From Sinonovacula constricta (lineage: Eukaryota > Mollusca > Bivalvia > Cardiida > Solecurtidae), in the NCBI GenBank assembly GCA_007844125.1, contig CM017561.1, forward strand, positions 24,905,479-24,969,478: 64,000 nt of DNA, given 5' to 3'. The translations under genes and the position numbers were made by a program. The notes under the pieces are model-generated. The model did no database searches. It had not been told where the DNA came from and was given only the letters and a program-made list of their open reading frames with translations. Of the stretch, positions 37,936 to 48,983 are shown piece by piece; within the stretch, counting starts at the first letter, position 1, and each line of letters opens with the position of its first letter.

Positions 37936-39340
37936 AGGTGGTATCCGACAGTTTGGACCGAACATTTTTTTCACCGAACATTTTTTTCTCAAATTATCAT
38001 GTCATTGTTACAAGAAAAGGTCCTGCAACATGCTGTTCATTGATGCCCTAGATCTGTGTGAACAGTGAAGCATGAATCCCCACTGTCATTTTTAAGAATG
38101 CTGGACAACTCGCGCCAAACCAACTCGCGCCAGGTAAAACTCGCTCCAATATTGGTCAACTCGCGCCACATATAGACTTACAGTATACAGTAGACTGCAA
38201 CTTACCGATATTCGCGCTTACCTAGTTACATAAACTGTATAACAATACACTATTTCATATTATTTCAATGTGGGTTTTTTTTAGGTCATGTGCCAGATAA
38301 CAACTGTACGAGACACTTTTTTATCATGTACGCGCGGGATGTGCATTGTATATTGCTTGAAATAAATAATAAAAAATGATTTGGTTTTAGCTCTTTATAA
38401 ATGAAAATATTATTTTGTTAACCATGGAAAATGTTGTGGAAAAAATGATTAAATTCTAAAGAACCACACGAAGCTATAGTGTATAGATAATGAGTATAAA
38501 CGCATGAATAATTAAAGAAATGACAATAAGGCTGCCTGCACCAGAAAATGTACTTTGGATAAATATAAACGAAAAATCAATATAAAATGTAATCGATAAA
38601 TTTATCTAATTTATTTGTATTCCAAAACATGATTTTTATTAGACTACAATAATTGGCAATCGGTATGTGAGACGTTACTTTAATTGATTAAATCAAATAG
38701 ATTGGCAATTAGGCAATTAATAAATCCAAACCAACTAATTTCCAATTGTAAAAAAAGTTCAGCAAACAACTTACATTCCTTGCGTGGTAAATAATGTCAA
38801 CACCATGCTGGATATATAACAGTGTTGTTATTTAATTGCAACAATAAATCGTTTAATCATTAATTTTATCTTACTTATATTATCTCCAAACAAAAATACT
38901 AAGCCTACACAGACACATCCAAGTCAAAACATGTGAAAAACAACAATTATTGCCATACCCCGTACATTGTTCACACCTACCTCTCACTACATGTACCAAA
39001 TATATAGACTAAGTGTGGCGCGAGTTGACCAATTTTGGCGCAAGTTTTACTTGACGCGAGTTGTTTCGGCGCGAGTTGTCCTGTCACCATTTTTAAAAGG
39101 TATTTCCTATCTGAGCCAAGCTGCAGAGATGGTTATTTTTAAACTAGGAAAACCATGTGACAACTTACTTTAGAAATCATGTTATATCGTCTTTACTTAG
39201 ACCTAAGTATGAGTTTATGCAGAAATTATGTCCAGATACTCAGAAACCATGGAAAACAAATCTTGTTACAAGCATGTGATATAGGTAAACTTTTGTTTTG
39301 GGGGTTTAACAGCACATCGGGTAAACTGTTGGATACCACT
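37936..39340. mobile_element. TTAA-flanked MITE, copy 2, split by another element
   Basis: TTAA (37932-37935) is followed by AGGTGGTATCCGACAGTTTG. The far end reads AAACTGTTGGATACCACT, with TTTA in place of TTAA. The inside matches the copy at 43238 (GAACAGTGAAGCATGAATCC; CATGTGACAACTTACTT; TCATGTTATATCGTC). It is interrupted at 38103-39081 by a different element, so this MITE is the older of the two. Confidence 0.82.
38103..39081. mobile_element. MITE-like element with iterated CAACTCGCGCC termini
   Basis: The two ends are inverted repeats of about 75 bp built from repeated words: GGACAACTCGCGCCAAAC, CAACTCGCGCCAGG, AAACTCGCTCC and GGTCAACTCGCGCCACA on the left, mirrored on the right. The inside is AT-rich and non-coding. 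It lies inside the TTAA-MITE and inside RPL29 intron 1. A possible imperfect target duplication (TGTCATTTTTAAGAATG and TGTCACCATTTTTAAAAGG) is uncertain. The superfamily is not recognised. Confidence 0.75.
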
Positions 39341-39705
39341 TTTACCAGCTTTAAACGATAGCCATTAACAGTTAAACTTTGCATATTGAATAAGGTGATC
39401 ACATAAAAGCACTCCTAGACCAAAAGTTGGAATTCATGCATTTTAGCTGCTTTTCATATGGTCAAATCAATCTCGGTCTAAAAACCCTTACATACTTTTA
39501 GAATCTACTGACCAAAAATGAAGGGTAAATTTAATCATGGTTCTGCACTTTGCACACATCAAAACATTGAAAGTCAAAGTTAAGAATCTTCTTTTCGTTA
39601 AAAATTACAATGCATATTTTTTCTATTTACTTCACGTTTGTTTGCCTCACTATGTAAGTTTTACTTTTAACTAAATGAATGTAGTTCGTATATTTCTCGA
39701 TTTAC

Positions 39706-40471
39706 AGATGTTTCGCTACCTTCTGTTTTGCTACCCAGATGTTTCGCACCTCGGATGTTTCGCACCAAGATATTTCGCTACCCAGTTTAACAGCAAGTGT
39801 GCATCGGGGTTTTATGTGTATGGGAGACTGTTCTTTTAAGGGTCACTGCATGGGTTGTTTGTTATGTATTGCAGATAGGCACTTCCAACAGCCGTGCTGT
39901 TGGTTTAACCCTTTAGCAACATGGTTGACTATCAGCCTACCGATCTGAAGGTCCCGGATTCGAATCCCTGTTAGGGACAGGATTATTTTCTCCTCTCAGA
40001 TTTACTTTAATAAAAAAGTCACAATTTTCTTTCATTTTTGCATATATATAAACGCTCGTACAAATAAAATTTTAGTACGAATGTTAATAAAAATGTTTCC
40101 CTTACACTCATTCTCAGTGTAATTAATCTATATTATTATAAATAAATAACATGTACATTAATTCTGATTGGTTAATGAACTTATTACATATTTTATAAAA
40201 TTTATTATACAGATACGTCTGTTATAGTGCAACAAGGACATGGCTTACAAATGAGAATAAAAACTGTATCTAAATATTTATTATAAAAGGCCATGGTGGT
40301 AAAACGACAACAAAGACATTAATAATAATGTTACATTTAATTATACAGAATTATATAGAAAACACACATCCGTCAGCTTTGATAATTCAATTACCAGCTA
40401 CCGGCTGGCGAAACATCTCGGACCTAGGTAGCGAAACATCAGGTGCGAAACATCTGGGTAGCGAAACATCC
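39706..40471. mobile_element. MITE-like element with iterated GATGTTTCGC termini
   Basis: The left end has five copies of a 15-16-bp word (AGATGTTTCGCTACC, AGATGTTTCGCACC and variants, 39706-39782). The right end has four inverted copies (GCGAAACATC words, 40386-40471). The interior is AT-rich except for a tRNA-like stretch at 39903-39980. It lies in RPL29 intron 1. Class unknown. Confidence 0.72.
39903..39980 (+). mobile_element. tRNA-like sequence, probable SINE head
   Basis: TAGCAACATGG resembles an A box and GGATTCGAATCCC is a perfect B box, with a TCAG/CTGA anticodon-like stem between. The acceptor arms pair poorly, so it is more likely a SINE head than a working tRNA gene. Confidence 0.45.
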
Positions 40472-40644
40472 ATCAACCTATTTCTCAAATAAACCTAACT
40501 CGCACATTATTCGGTTGAGAAAATATATTTTATGGACTGGCAAATTATTGTACTTGGATGCCGAGTTGTTAACATATATATAAGTTTACTGTATTTAGCA
40601 GATTCTATCGATATAATTTAGCGACATGAAAATAAACAACTTAC

Positions 40645-40676
40645 TTCTTATTTGCAACCGGAAAAAGAAAGAGAGT
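40645..40676 (-). promoter_or_regulatory. RPL29: Probable RPL29 non-coding first exon with TOP-like start
   Basis: On the minus strand a pyrimidine run (CTCTCTTTCTTTTTCC) leads into a short stretch ending at a consensus donor GTAAGT (40644-40639). Ribosomal protein mRNAs usually start with a 5' terminal oligopyrimidine tract that links translation to growth signalling, and the coding exon 5 kb downstream needs such an upstream leader exon. The link is inferred from position, strand and motif; no transcript is available. The exact start base is uncertain by several nucleotides. Confidence 0.6.
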
Positions 40677-40689
40677 GACTTCCCTTTTT

Positions 40690-41489
40690 TTAATAAAAAG
40701 TAGCAAAAACGATGCGCAATGCAGAAAATGGCAGGAAAGGCGAAGTATGAACAGACGTGTTTGTAATAACTAATTCTCGGAGAATATTATGTTTTCCTAC
40801 GCGTCGATGATTTTTCACGACAAATTTACGATTAATCAAAAAAAAAAACATTGAATGGTGCAAAATATAGACACGACGTCAGTCTCCGCTTCCTATGAAT
40901 TACAAGTTTCAAATAGGTAAATAAGAAAACTTAAATAAGTTTCTGAATATCTTGAATTCCAAACCAGCAACTTTCTTTATGTACTTATTTCATTGTCACA
41001 TTGCTTTGCATAATCGGAAAAATTAGCTTATACAAAAACAGTTAAGCCAAAAGCAGTGTATGACTGTGATCACATTTTGTAATTGTAATACCTAACTATG
41101 ACAATATTCTAATACTGAAATAGTTCAGAATGATGACAATAAATCTTTTCAAAATTACAATGAAAACGGACATTATACTTCCTTGCAATATTACAAAAAA
41201 AATAACACACATGTACATCCTTCAGAAAAGGGAATGGCTCTAGTAATAGTAGCATTGAAAGTGGCTTTGTTAATACAAAATTTTAATACAAAATCGGGGG
41301 TGCAATAAGTAAATTGAAAATGAGTTCCATAAACTGTAGGTTAACAAATGCGTACAAAGAAATGCTTATAGGCTCATCATACTAATAAAGACTTGTGTAA
41401 ATCTAGAACGATGTATAAAGCACGACATAAAATAATAAACAAGGAAGCCCTTTGCATAGCTGTCTTTTTTATAACAACAACTTCTTAAA
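40690..41489. other. Upstream of RPL29; no recognised gene
   Basis: Would hold the RPL29 promoter if the TOP-like exon is right. I see no firm TATA box or other motif. Confidence 0.4.
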
Positions 41490-41664
41490 TACAGTCAAAC
41501 CTGACTATGCGACCACCCCTTACCGGCGACCACCTGCTCTATGCGACCACTTCAAAGCCGCCCGATCATATTTGTTATGTAATTGTAATGTAATAAGCGC
41601 CCACCTTTGATCTGCGTCGAGCGACCGCACATAAACATGTCAAACATGCTTTAATTATCCCCTA

Positions 41665-41945
41665 CCGGCCGCAATAGCTCAGGTGGTAGAGCGTCGGCTT
41701 GCGGATCGGGAGGTCGTGGGTTCGAACCCCGGCCGGGTCAAACTAAAGACTTAAAGTTGGTAGTAGTAGCTTCCCTCCTAACGCTCGGGGCTAAGGGGAC
41801 AGCATTACGACTGACTCGTCGGTGTCAGTATAATGGACCGGCCGGGTTTCAGTCCCTGGGCACCTCATAAGTGCCCCTGTGATATAATGATAGAAATGTC
41901 GCTGCGCAGTATCGGCAAAAATGCCGGCTAATCCCATCCCATCTC
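41665..41945 (+). mobile_element. tRNA-derived SINE (family B) inside Tigger copy 1
   Basis: 281 bp, flanked by a perfect 13-bp target duplication TAATTATCCCCTA (41652-41664 and 41946-41958). The head has A box TAGCTCAGGTGG and B box GGTTCGAACCCC, both intact. Body: GGGGACAGCATTACGACTG, GTCAGTATAATGGACC and GCCCCTGTGATATAATG. It ends without a poly(A) tail (CCGGCTAATCCCATCCCATC). Confidence 0.92.
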
Positions 41946-42269
41946 TAATTATCCCCTAACAGGCGACCGCGTTAATCTACTCGAACATTAGTTACGATCA
42001 CACAATAAGCAATTAATTTACACATTTGCCCTTCTTTGGTAATCACTGCAATCGGCCGTGTCAAACTGGGAAATTACGTAATGTCATTGGGTCGATGTAC
42101 ACATCAAGCCCCCGCTCGATTCACATCTAATCGAGTGTGCCCTATTACCCTCGTATTGACACCTATTTATCATGTTCCGACTTCGGCTTCTTTAAAGGTA
42201 AATCAAAGTTATGTTTTTTATTAATTATGATAAATTGATAAAGCGCAAACTGCAACTTGATACAGTAAT

Positions 42270-42473
42270 ATGATGGAATATCTGGAACAGTTGTTCTTCA
42301 TTGCATTACGCATTAACAAGTCTAAACGAACGTGCCTTACACTAAAAGAGCGTGTCCAAGTTGTCAAACTTTTGGACATTGGGAAAAGTTGTCGTGCTCT
42401 TGCATCTAAGATTGGTGTCGGAAAAACGCAAATTCAGAACATTGCAAAACGAAAACGTGAACTAACATACTAA
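42270..42473 (+). pseudogene. Truncated Tigger transposase N-terminus (CENP-B N-terminal HTH)
   Basis: 67 codons. CLTLKERVQVVKLLDIGKS and IGVGKTQIQNIAKRKREL follow the CENPB_N helix-turn-helix pattern (LTLKEK...LL..GKS...A..FGVGKTQI..I...K). A stop follows at residue 68, and the second DNA-binding and DDE domains are absent. If expressed, it could bind transposon ends and act as a repressor; this is inference only. Confidence 0.8.
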
Positions 42474-42884
42474 TTTTATTACAAGATTTAGCACAAAATA
42501 CAAACTGACTGTGAAAACCCATGAGGAATGTACACAATACAAACTGCACAAACATAATATTTGATAAACATATTTATGTGCTGATTTATTTATTTTTTAT
42601 AGACATCAGCTGATCTTTACATGCCTTACTGTTCTGTTACACTAATAAAATATATTGATGTTATTGCTTTCTCTACTTTTTGCTTATACAACACAATTTG
42701 TAAATTTCAAGTGTGGTTCTCACAAAACGTAACCATGCTGCATTAAGAGACCACCTGTCTTAAGAGACCACTTTTGCCCTGTCCCGAGGGTGGTCTTTTA
42801 ATACAGGTTTGACTGTATATGAGGTGTTTACTTTGAGCAGGAAAATGTTGCTGATTTTTTTCTTTAGTTGTTGTTGTTTTTGTT

Positions 42885-42985
42885 TGTTTGTTGTTTGTTT
42901 GTTGTTGTTTTGGGGGAGTTGTTTTTGTTGTTGTTTTTTGCTGTTTGTTGTTATTGTTGTTGTTGTTGTTGTTGTTTGTTAAAAC
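42885..42985. repeat. (TTG)n/TTTG-rich low-complexity tract
   Basis: Runs of TTG and TTTG; simple-sequence DNA with no gene. Confidence 0.85.
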
Positions 42986-43237
42986 AGTTTATTGTTCTGC
43001 AGATAGGAGAAATAAAAACAAAGTTTTATCTCAATTTTATAACTAAAACACTGCACCTTAACTAATACCATTCAAAAATCTGTATGGGACTAGAAAGGTG
43101 TACATGTCTTATGTCACCAAGGGACTACATGTTATGCGCTTAGAAGTAACACGATTATGTTAATGGTTATTAACAGGCATGATTTGATTTGCATGTGTCC
43201 ATGACCAATATCAGTTAAGGAGTTATGATTACATTGA

Positions 43238-43982
43238 AGGTGGTATCCGGCAATTTGGACCAATATTTTTATTCAAACAACCAAATAAATTATTGTAATT
43301 TTGTATGTCCTACGTCGACGTTTTATTTGTTTCGTAGCTTTTTTTCTGTTACTTTGCACCGACACAGTTATGGTCATATTGGTAACGTCAAGCTTATTAT
43401 TGGTGGAGGAAGACCCCAGACTTACACTGGTTAGATCCTCTGGCGCACTGCAGGTTAGCTGGAAAACCTACCCACATGTAAGTTCTCGCCCCGGGACTCG
43501 AACGCATGTAGTAAGGAGAGGGATGCGTTAGTGAGGGGAGGGAAGCTACAAATCAGCAATTTTAACTGCTCGGCCACGGGCGTCCCACATCCATGTGAAA
43601 AGTGAGGCATAACACCCCTCTGTTCATTTTAAATATGCATTTCTATCTGAGGCACGATGCACAGTAAGCTATTTTTAAACGGAGAATACCACGTGACTAC
43701 TTACTTTTGATATCACGTTATATCATCATCCGGGTAATCCGAAGTAACGTTTCTACCTAGTTTTAATAGAAATTCATATTGTGGATATTTATAGATTTGG
43801 AAAGAAGGAACAATTAGAGCAATGTTGTCAAATTCGTACGGTCTAACAGTTGAGGTATTGTTTAAAAGCGCCTTTACTTACAGTAAGCTGTGAGCGTATC
43901 TAAAATTAATTTCAAATTCGCAACAACAGGGGTAAGATATTGTTACATGTATTTGATGTAGGTAAATTTTAGGATACCACCT
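43238..43982. mobile_element. TTAA-flanked MITE, copy 3, with SINE insertion
   Basis: Starts AGGTGGTATCCGGCAATTTG after TTGA (decayed TTAA) and ends TAGGATACCACCT before TTAA. The interior matches copy 2. A SINE of family C lies at about 43395-43588. No transposase. Confidence 0.8.
43395..43588 (-). mobile_element. tRNA-Leu/Ser-like SINE (family C)
   Basis: Read on the minus strand: GGGACGCCCGTGGCCGAGCA opens a tRNA-like head (A box TGGCCGAGCAGTTAA), and the B box is GCGTTCGAGTCCCG. The body then reads back to TCTGGCGCACTGCAGGTTAG on the plus strand. Body pieces recur at 6430, 6905 and 7435. Confidence 0.75.
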
Positions 43983-43999
43983 TTAAAACAACGGTTGAC

Positions 44000-45400
44000 C
44001 TTGTTTTATTCTGTCATCATCAAATGCGCTTCTAGAAGAAGAAAAAAAGAAATATAGAAGAACAATTATAAAAGAAAATAAATGAAGACATGAAAAGGAC
44101 ATAATTTGCAAAACCGTGGGTCAGTAAACACTCAGATTAATCTTTGTTTACACAACTTCACTAAAATATGTGCCATCATTTCTCTTCATCCATTCATGCC
44201 GTTGGACAACAATGTCTACACCTTGTCGAAGCATAGCAGAGTCAATGTCCTTTTTTTGGAAGGACAAACTCAGCTGTATAACCATGTTTATTGTCCATGA
44301 GAAGATAGGTCGTTGCTATGAAAGAATAGGCGATAATCTTCATGAAGAAACCCCTTTCAGTACTGTCATGGGAAGATCCATTTCACTTTCAATATAAGTA
44401 GACAGTGAAGCCCATTTTCTGAAGATGATCTTTGATGCTTAGTACATGGAAAACCATCTGAAAGTAAAGAAGAGCATCAAGTTGAACATCACTTTTACTA
44501 CAAACTTTGGAATGTTAAAAGTAGTCAAGTAATTGACCAAGCGTGAGAATTACATTTTTTTGTTCTCTGATTTGGGAATTTTCTCCTTCAAATTGGGGAA
44601 AAACATACTTTTTGCCGTTAGGAACAAGACCCAAAATCGGTCTTCAAAACAGGCCACAAAAACCCAGTATATATGTTGTGGCCAGGAATAAAATCCTGTC
44701 AGAAGGCAGAATTCCTTTTCCTTTTATGTATATTGTCATATTATTTTAATGTGTGTGTAAATCTACTTCTGTTAATCTGTATATACTTGAAAAATGTAAA
44801 GATGATGTTAAGTTATAACAGCAAGTTATATGTTATATGTTAAACATGTTCACTACAGTTAATTGCAACAACTTATATATTTAACACACATGCCAATTAA
44901 ACCTAATTAAAGATATACATTTACATTCATATAATATATAAAAAATGAAACAGTAAATGATTTGTATAATATTGAACAGTTTACATTAACATTATTTATA
45001 ATTGTGCTTGAAATTATATCGTCAAGTTACCTATTTTGACGCTCACCTAATTCGACGCAATTTTTGTTATCCTGTCAAAATTCATGACGCAAACTCCTGT
45101 GACGTCATACAGCGTGATATCTTTTTGTCAACATATCGTTTTACGCTCAAAGAAAATATGTGAGAAAATATGTGGAAAATAAGAGACTCGAATGTCAGTA
45201 ATCTACATTTGGAATTGGAAATATTTTGAAGGATTTTTACGTATTTTTCTTATAAACCTACACTAGGCGTTACTCGAACGCCCAATTATTTTCATTTTTT
45301 TTGTCAAACGTCACGTGACTGTCATGTGATCATTTCTTCTAAATAGAGCTGCATTCACAGTTAAGAAATGTGAACGTGTTATTCAATAACAATCGTATTT
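44000..45400. other. No recognised gene
   Basis: Non-coding. At 45030-45065 the words ATTTTGACGCTCACC and TAATTCGACGC recall the iterated-word termini seen in RPL29 intron 1, but no inverted partner was found in the window. Confidence 0.4.
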
Positions 45401-45419
45401 TTAATATTTCAGGTCACTA

Positions 45420-46550
45420 AGAAGTGCAAATGTTACTCACTTTCGGCAATGTGGGCTGCAATGGGGAAGGTCGAGGAACAGGTACTCCCTATAAAGACAG
45501 TTGCCAGAGAGTTTGGTCTCCCAGAGGCATCACTCAGAGACAAACTGAGCGGTAGAGTAGATGAGGAGGCAACGAGTTTGGGCCTACCGCCCCTTTTCAC
45601 AGTGGAAGAGGAAACCCACTTTGTCAACCACGTAAAGTTCATGGCAAGCTGTGGCTACGGGTACAGAAGGGCAGAAGTTGTGACCATGGCTAGTGACTAA
45701 GCAGTGTGCCTGGGGAAGCGAGATGTGGATCACCCTTTGTCGTTCAGGTTCTATACCAGCTTCATGACAAGATGGCCAGAATTGAAAGTACTTAAACTAA
45801 GGGGTCTAGAAATTTACCGTGCCAAGGCCACATCTGTCGATTGTGCAGGGCGTTATTACACAGAGCTTGGGGCGATTCTACGTAAATACCAGCTGGAAGA
45901 ACGCACTGAGAGAGTGTACAATGTTGATGAAAAGGGCATTTGTACCAGCACAAACCACATTCAGTTGTCTCCAGTGTAGAATCAAAACCAAATGCTGTAA
46001 CAACCTGTTAAGGAACCACTGTCACCATCATAGGCTGCGGAAATGCCCTTGGCTGCAGTGGTCCCCATTCTTTGTATTTACAGGAGCAAGAATGCGACCT
46101 GATCTGCTGGAAGGGAAATCACCTGAGGCTGATGGTACCATTTCTGAGTCTGGTTGGAGTAACAGTACAATTTTTCGGAAATAAGTTGAAGAGAACTTGC
46201 TTCGGTACCTTCCAGAACGCTCTGTCGACAATCATGTCATATATGATGGCCAGAAGTCCCATATCAACCTTGGATTGGTTGATTGGGCCAAGTCTCAGCA
46301 TATCATTCTCTTTATTTAACCTGCACACACAAGTAACATAATTCAGCCCCGACGTTGGGTCGGCCCTTCCAGAGCACCTTCAACAAACTAGCACACAAGT
46401 TTATGAGGGAAAACTTTGGACAGGTTATCAACCGACATAACATCTGTTCACTAGCATGTTCTGCACATGGCAAGGCCTCTCCTGCAAATCTTCAAGCATC
46501 TATTTGACAAGTGCGTTTGGGACAAAGCCTTGTTCTGAAATCACCAGCCA
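45420..46550 (+). pseudogene. Psq/CENP-B-type DDE transposase (pogo/Tigger group), broken
   Basis: In order: an HTH_Psq-like part (AMWAAMGKVEEQ, FGLPEASLRDKLSGRV); LPPLFTVEEETHFVNHV; MASCGYGYRRAEV; a stop at about 45698; FRFYTSFMTRWPELKVLKLR; YNVDEKGI with the first catalytic Asp; then a frame shift. Next come FVFTGARMRPDLLEGKSPEA, DGTISESGWSNSTIFRK and, in another frame, YDGQKSHINLGL, where relatives have DGH. QP..DVG carries the third Asp after a further frameshift at about 46350. It lies between the inverted Tigger copies but has no visible matching ends, so it belongs to a separate element. Confidence 0.82.
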
Positions 46551-46559
46551 ATGAGTGAA

Positions 46560-47325
46560 CGCATGTCAAGGTTGTTACTAAATATACCGCTAAATATAGC
46601 GCGCGGGCTTCCCAAGAAACTGTATCTACAAGCGTCAAATGCGACCGAGTTTAACTATTATAAATATTTTTTTACTTTTGATTCATTCATGGGTGGATTT
46701 TCGGCAAACTTTGTCCGATTTAGAACACGACCAATCGGTCCAGTTAGTCTAGGACTTAGCTAGACCGGACCACCGACCTACTAGTGAATGTCGTTCGGTC
46801 GGTCCTTAATGTCGAACCCTGCATTAAATTTCTGGTGCTTGTTAAACAAAAATGGCGGCTCACGCAGCAATGTAAACAAAGGTCAGTTGTGATGAATCTG
46901 CAAATATTACATTCAAAATAACGTCCGCTCTTTAAAAACAAAGAATAAATCAATAAGTTTTTAGCATTTTTTTCCTATTACAACTTTATTTTCAACACAG
47001 GGCAACATGTACAATTCTTAACGGCGTTGAAACCAGTGACGCTAGGATAATGTAGTTGAAAGTAGAAGTCTAGTCTTCAATTTTATTGAGACATTTTAAA
47101 TGAATTTAAAATAATTTTAATTTGTTATAGACAAATATATATAATAAAGATACACCGCGTTGCTTACAATACCTAATAATGTTCAACTCCTTTTACTAAA
47201 GTTTGGGATCTTGCAGCACTTCCTGCATGTGTTTCACCTTTTAACATCGTAGTGCAATCTGCTTGAAACTGAAGAAGTTATCTGACAATATATTGTGATA
47301 AACTATTAAATATTCTATCTACTTG
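46560..47325. other. No recognised gene
   Basis: Nothing recognised beyond the transposase remnant. Confidence 0.5.
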
Positions 47326-47329
47326 ACCA

Positions 47330-47500
47330 GCCAGTATACAGACTTCAAGGTGCTAACTGCAACCTCATTTGTGACACCGTACAGAATTGTGAGAAAGCTG
47401 GATTTCGGAAGCACACATATTGAACTTGCATGACCTTGACTTCTCGCGGTCAGTTATTCGTGCCTGGGAAGAAGTAGTGCGGGCACAGAACTAATATGTA
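47330..47500 (+). pseudogene. Harbinger tail fragment, second copy
   Basis: GAGAAAGCTGGATTTCGGAAG and TGCATGACCTTGACTTCTCG (47390-47460) and GTGCCTGGGAAGAAGTAGTG are close to 13745-13860, where they follow the Harbinger FGILTNRFRV part. This is a 3' fragment of the same family, now abutting a retrotransposon piece of opposite orientation. Confidence 0.6.
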
Positions 47501-47504
47501 TGTC

Positions 47505-48437
47505 TAAGGAGACTAGACGCGCCACTTGTGTCCAGGCTTGCTTCAGATGTTTTTTATCCAGGTCCACACGCAGCTCACAGGTACTTGCAGACCTCAATAT
47601 GAACTGTTTCTGCATGCATCTGCAAAGATGTGTTGGCTTTTTACCAAGAACAAACAAGATGATTTAGATTGTGCAGCCTGTCATGATCCATCTCTCTACT
47701 CTTATCCACTGGGTAGTGATTTTTTGTGCTAAATCTGAGTCTCAGATTGCTGTAGTAGCTTGACAGCCAGACTGTCACTTTTCTTTGCAGATGGTAGTGG
47801 TTCAGGGCATACTGAATGACCTTATACGATATGGATCCATATGCATTTGCGAGGTCAAACCATACTACTGTCTTTCTTGTTAATCTGTGCCTCTCGAATA
47901 AGTTGTGCTATTGCAGCTGTGTTCTCAAAACATCCTGAAAAGCCTGGAATTCCTCCTTCCTGGATTGAGTGTTGACATACTTGTTGGCTATTGCAAAAGA
48001 CCCAATTCTTTTGGCCCGTACTGAGAATAAGACTTTACCTTCAGCAATCAGCAGGAAGATTGCTCTTAACTGCTGAATGGATTCTGAGCTCTTCTCCTTT
48101 GGTGTTAAACAGCCATCAGCAATTTGCCAGACATCTTATATCACATCTTTTCTCCACACCACCTTCATTAAAAGCCACGACCTCTTCAGACGTCTTCTGC
48201 CTTTTAGCTTTCTTATTTGACGTAGTCGTTCGGCCATTATAAGCTGTGTGAGCTGCTGACGTAGTAGCCCTCGCAAGGATTGGAGACCATGTTTCTCGGC
48301 CTCATACCTCTTTTATTGCTTACACAGAACAGTTTCCTCTTCCCGCAAACGCTCGATTTTTTTCTCCCTTCTGTTTGGCATGTAGATCTTCCTTACATTT
48401 GAAAGTTTCATAAGCCCAAATCTCTCAATTCCAACAG
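47505..48437 (-). pseudogene. Retrotransposon reverse transcriptase remnant, 3' part
   Basis: Minus-strand frames read a basic linker (RKIYMPNRREKKIERLREEE, 48410-48340; LIMAERLRQIRKLKGRRRL, about 48240), then reverse transcriptase: QLRAIFLLIAEGKVLFSVRA, IANKYVNTQSRKEEFQAF, VVWFDLANAYGSISYKVIQY (about 47870) and, after a frame change, WIMTGCTI. The DLANAYGS form of the first palm motif is that of a retroelement family I recall from molluscs and cnidarians; its clade name is not certain to me. It is interrupted by Tigger copy 2: the upstream part resumes at 49764. Confidence 0.72.
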
Positions 48438-48779
48438 TACAGTCAAACCTGTATTAAAAGACCACCCTCGGGACAGGGCAAAAGTGGTCTCTTTAGACAG
48501 GTGGTCTCTTAATGCAGCATGGTTACGTTTTGTGAGAAACACACTTGAAATTTACAAATTGTGTTGTATAAGCAAAAAGTAGAGAAAGCAATAACATCAA
48601 TATATTTTATTAGTGTAACAGAACAGTAAGGCATGTAAAGATCAGCTGATGTCTAAAAAATAAATAAATCAGCATATAAATATGTTTATCAAATATTATG
48701 TTTGTGCAGTTTGTATTGTGTACATTCCTCATGGGTTTTCACAGTCAGTTTGTATTTTGTGCTAAATCTTGTAATAAAA

Positions 48780-48983
48780 TTAGTATGTAAGTTCACGTTT
48801 TCGTTTTGCAATGTTCTGAATTTGCGTTTTTCCGACACCAATCTTAGATGCAAGAGCACGACAACTTTTCCCAATGTCCAAAAGTTTGACAACTTGGACA
48901 CGCTCTTTTAGTGTAAGGCACGTTCGTTTAGACTTGTTAATGCGTAATGCAATGAAGAACAACTGTTCCAGATATTCCATCAT
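48780..48983 (-). pseudogene. Truncated Tigger transposase N-terminus, copy 2
   Basis: Amino acid sequence identical to the 67-codon ORF at 42270-42473, including the CENPB_N-type helix-turn-helix and the stop. Conservation here reflects recent duplication and is not by itself evidence of function. Confidence 0.8.

Larger units (their letters stand above)
41492..42815 (+). mobile_element. Tigger/pogo-like non-autonomous transposon, copy 1
   Basis: 1324 bp, ends CAGTCAAACCTG...CAGGTTTGACTG, with TA on both sides (41490-41491, 42816-42817), the target duplication of Tc1/mariner-type elements. It carries a truncated CENP-B-type DNA-binding ORF (42270-42473) but no DDE domain, so it needs an enzyme from elsewhere. 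A SINE is inserted at 41665-41945. An inverted, nearly identical copy with the same SINE is at 48440-49761. Confidence 0.92.

Noticed and set aside
41666..41740. Functional tRNA gene
   Set aside because: A and B boxes are good but the anticodon stem does not pair, and a SINE body plus a 13-bp target duplication follow.
42036..42224. 62-codon ORF inside Tigger copy 1 as a second protein
   Set aside because: No recognisable domain. It is open in both copies only because they are nearly identical.
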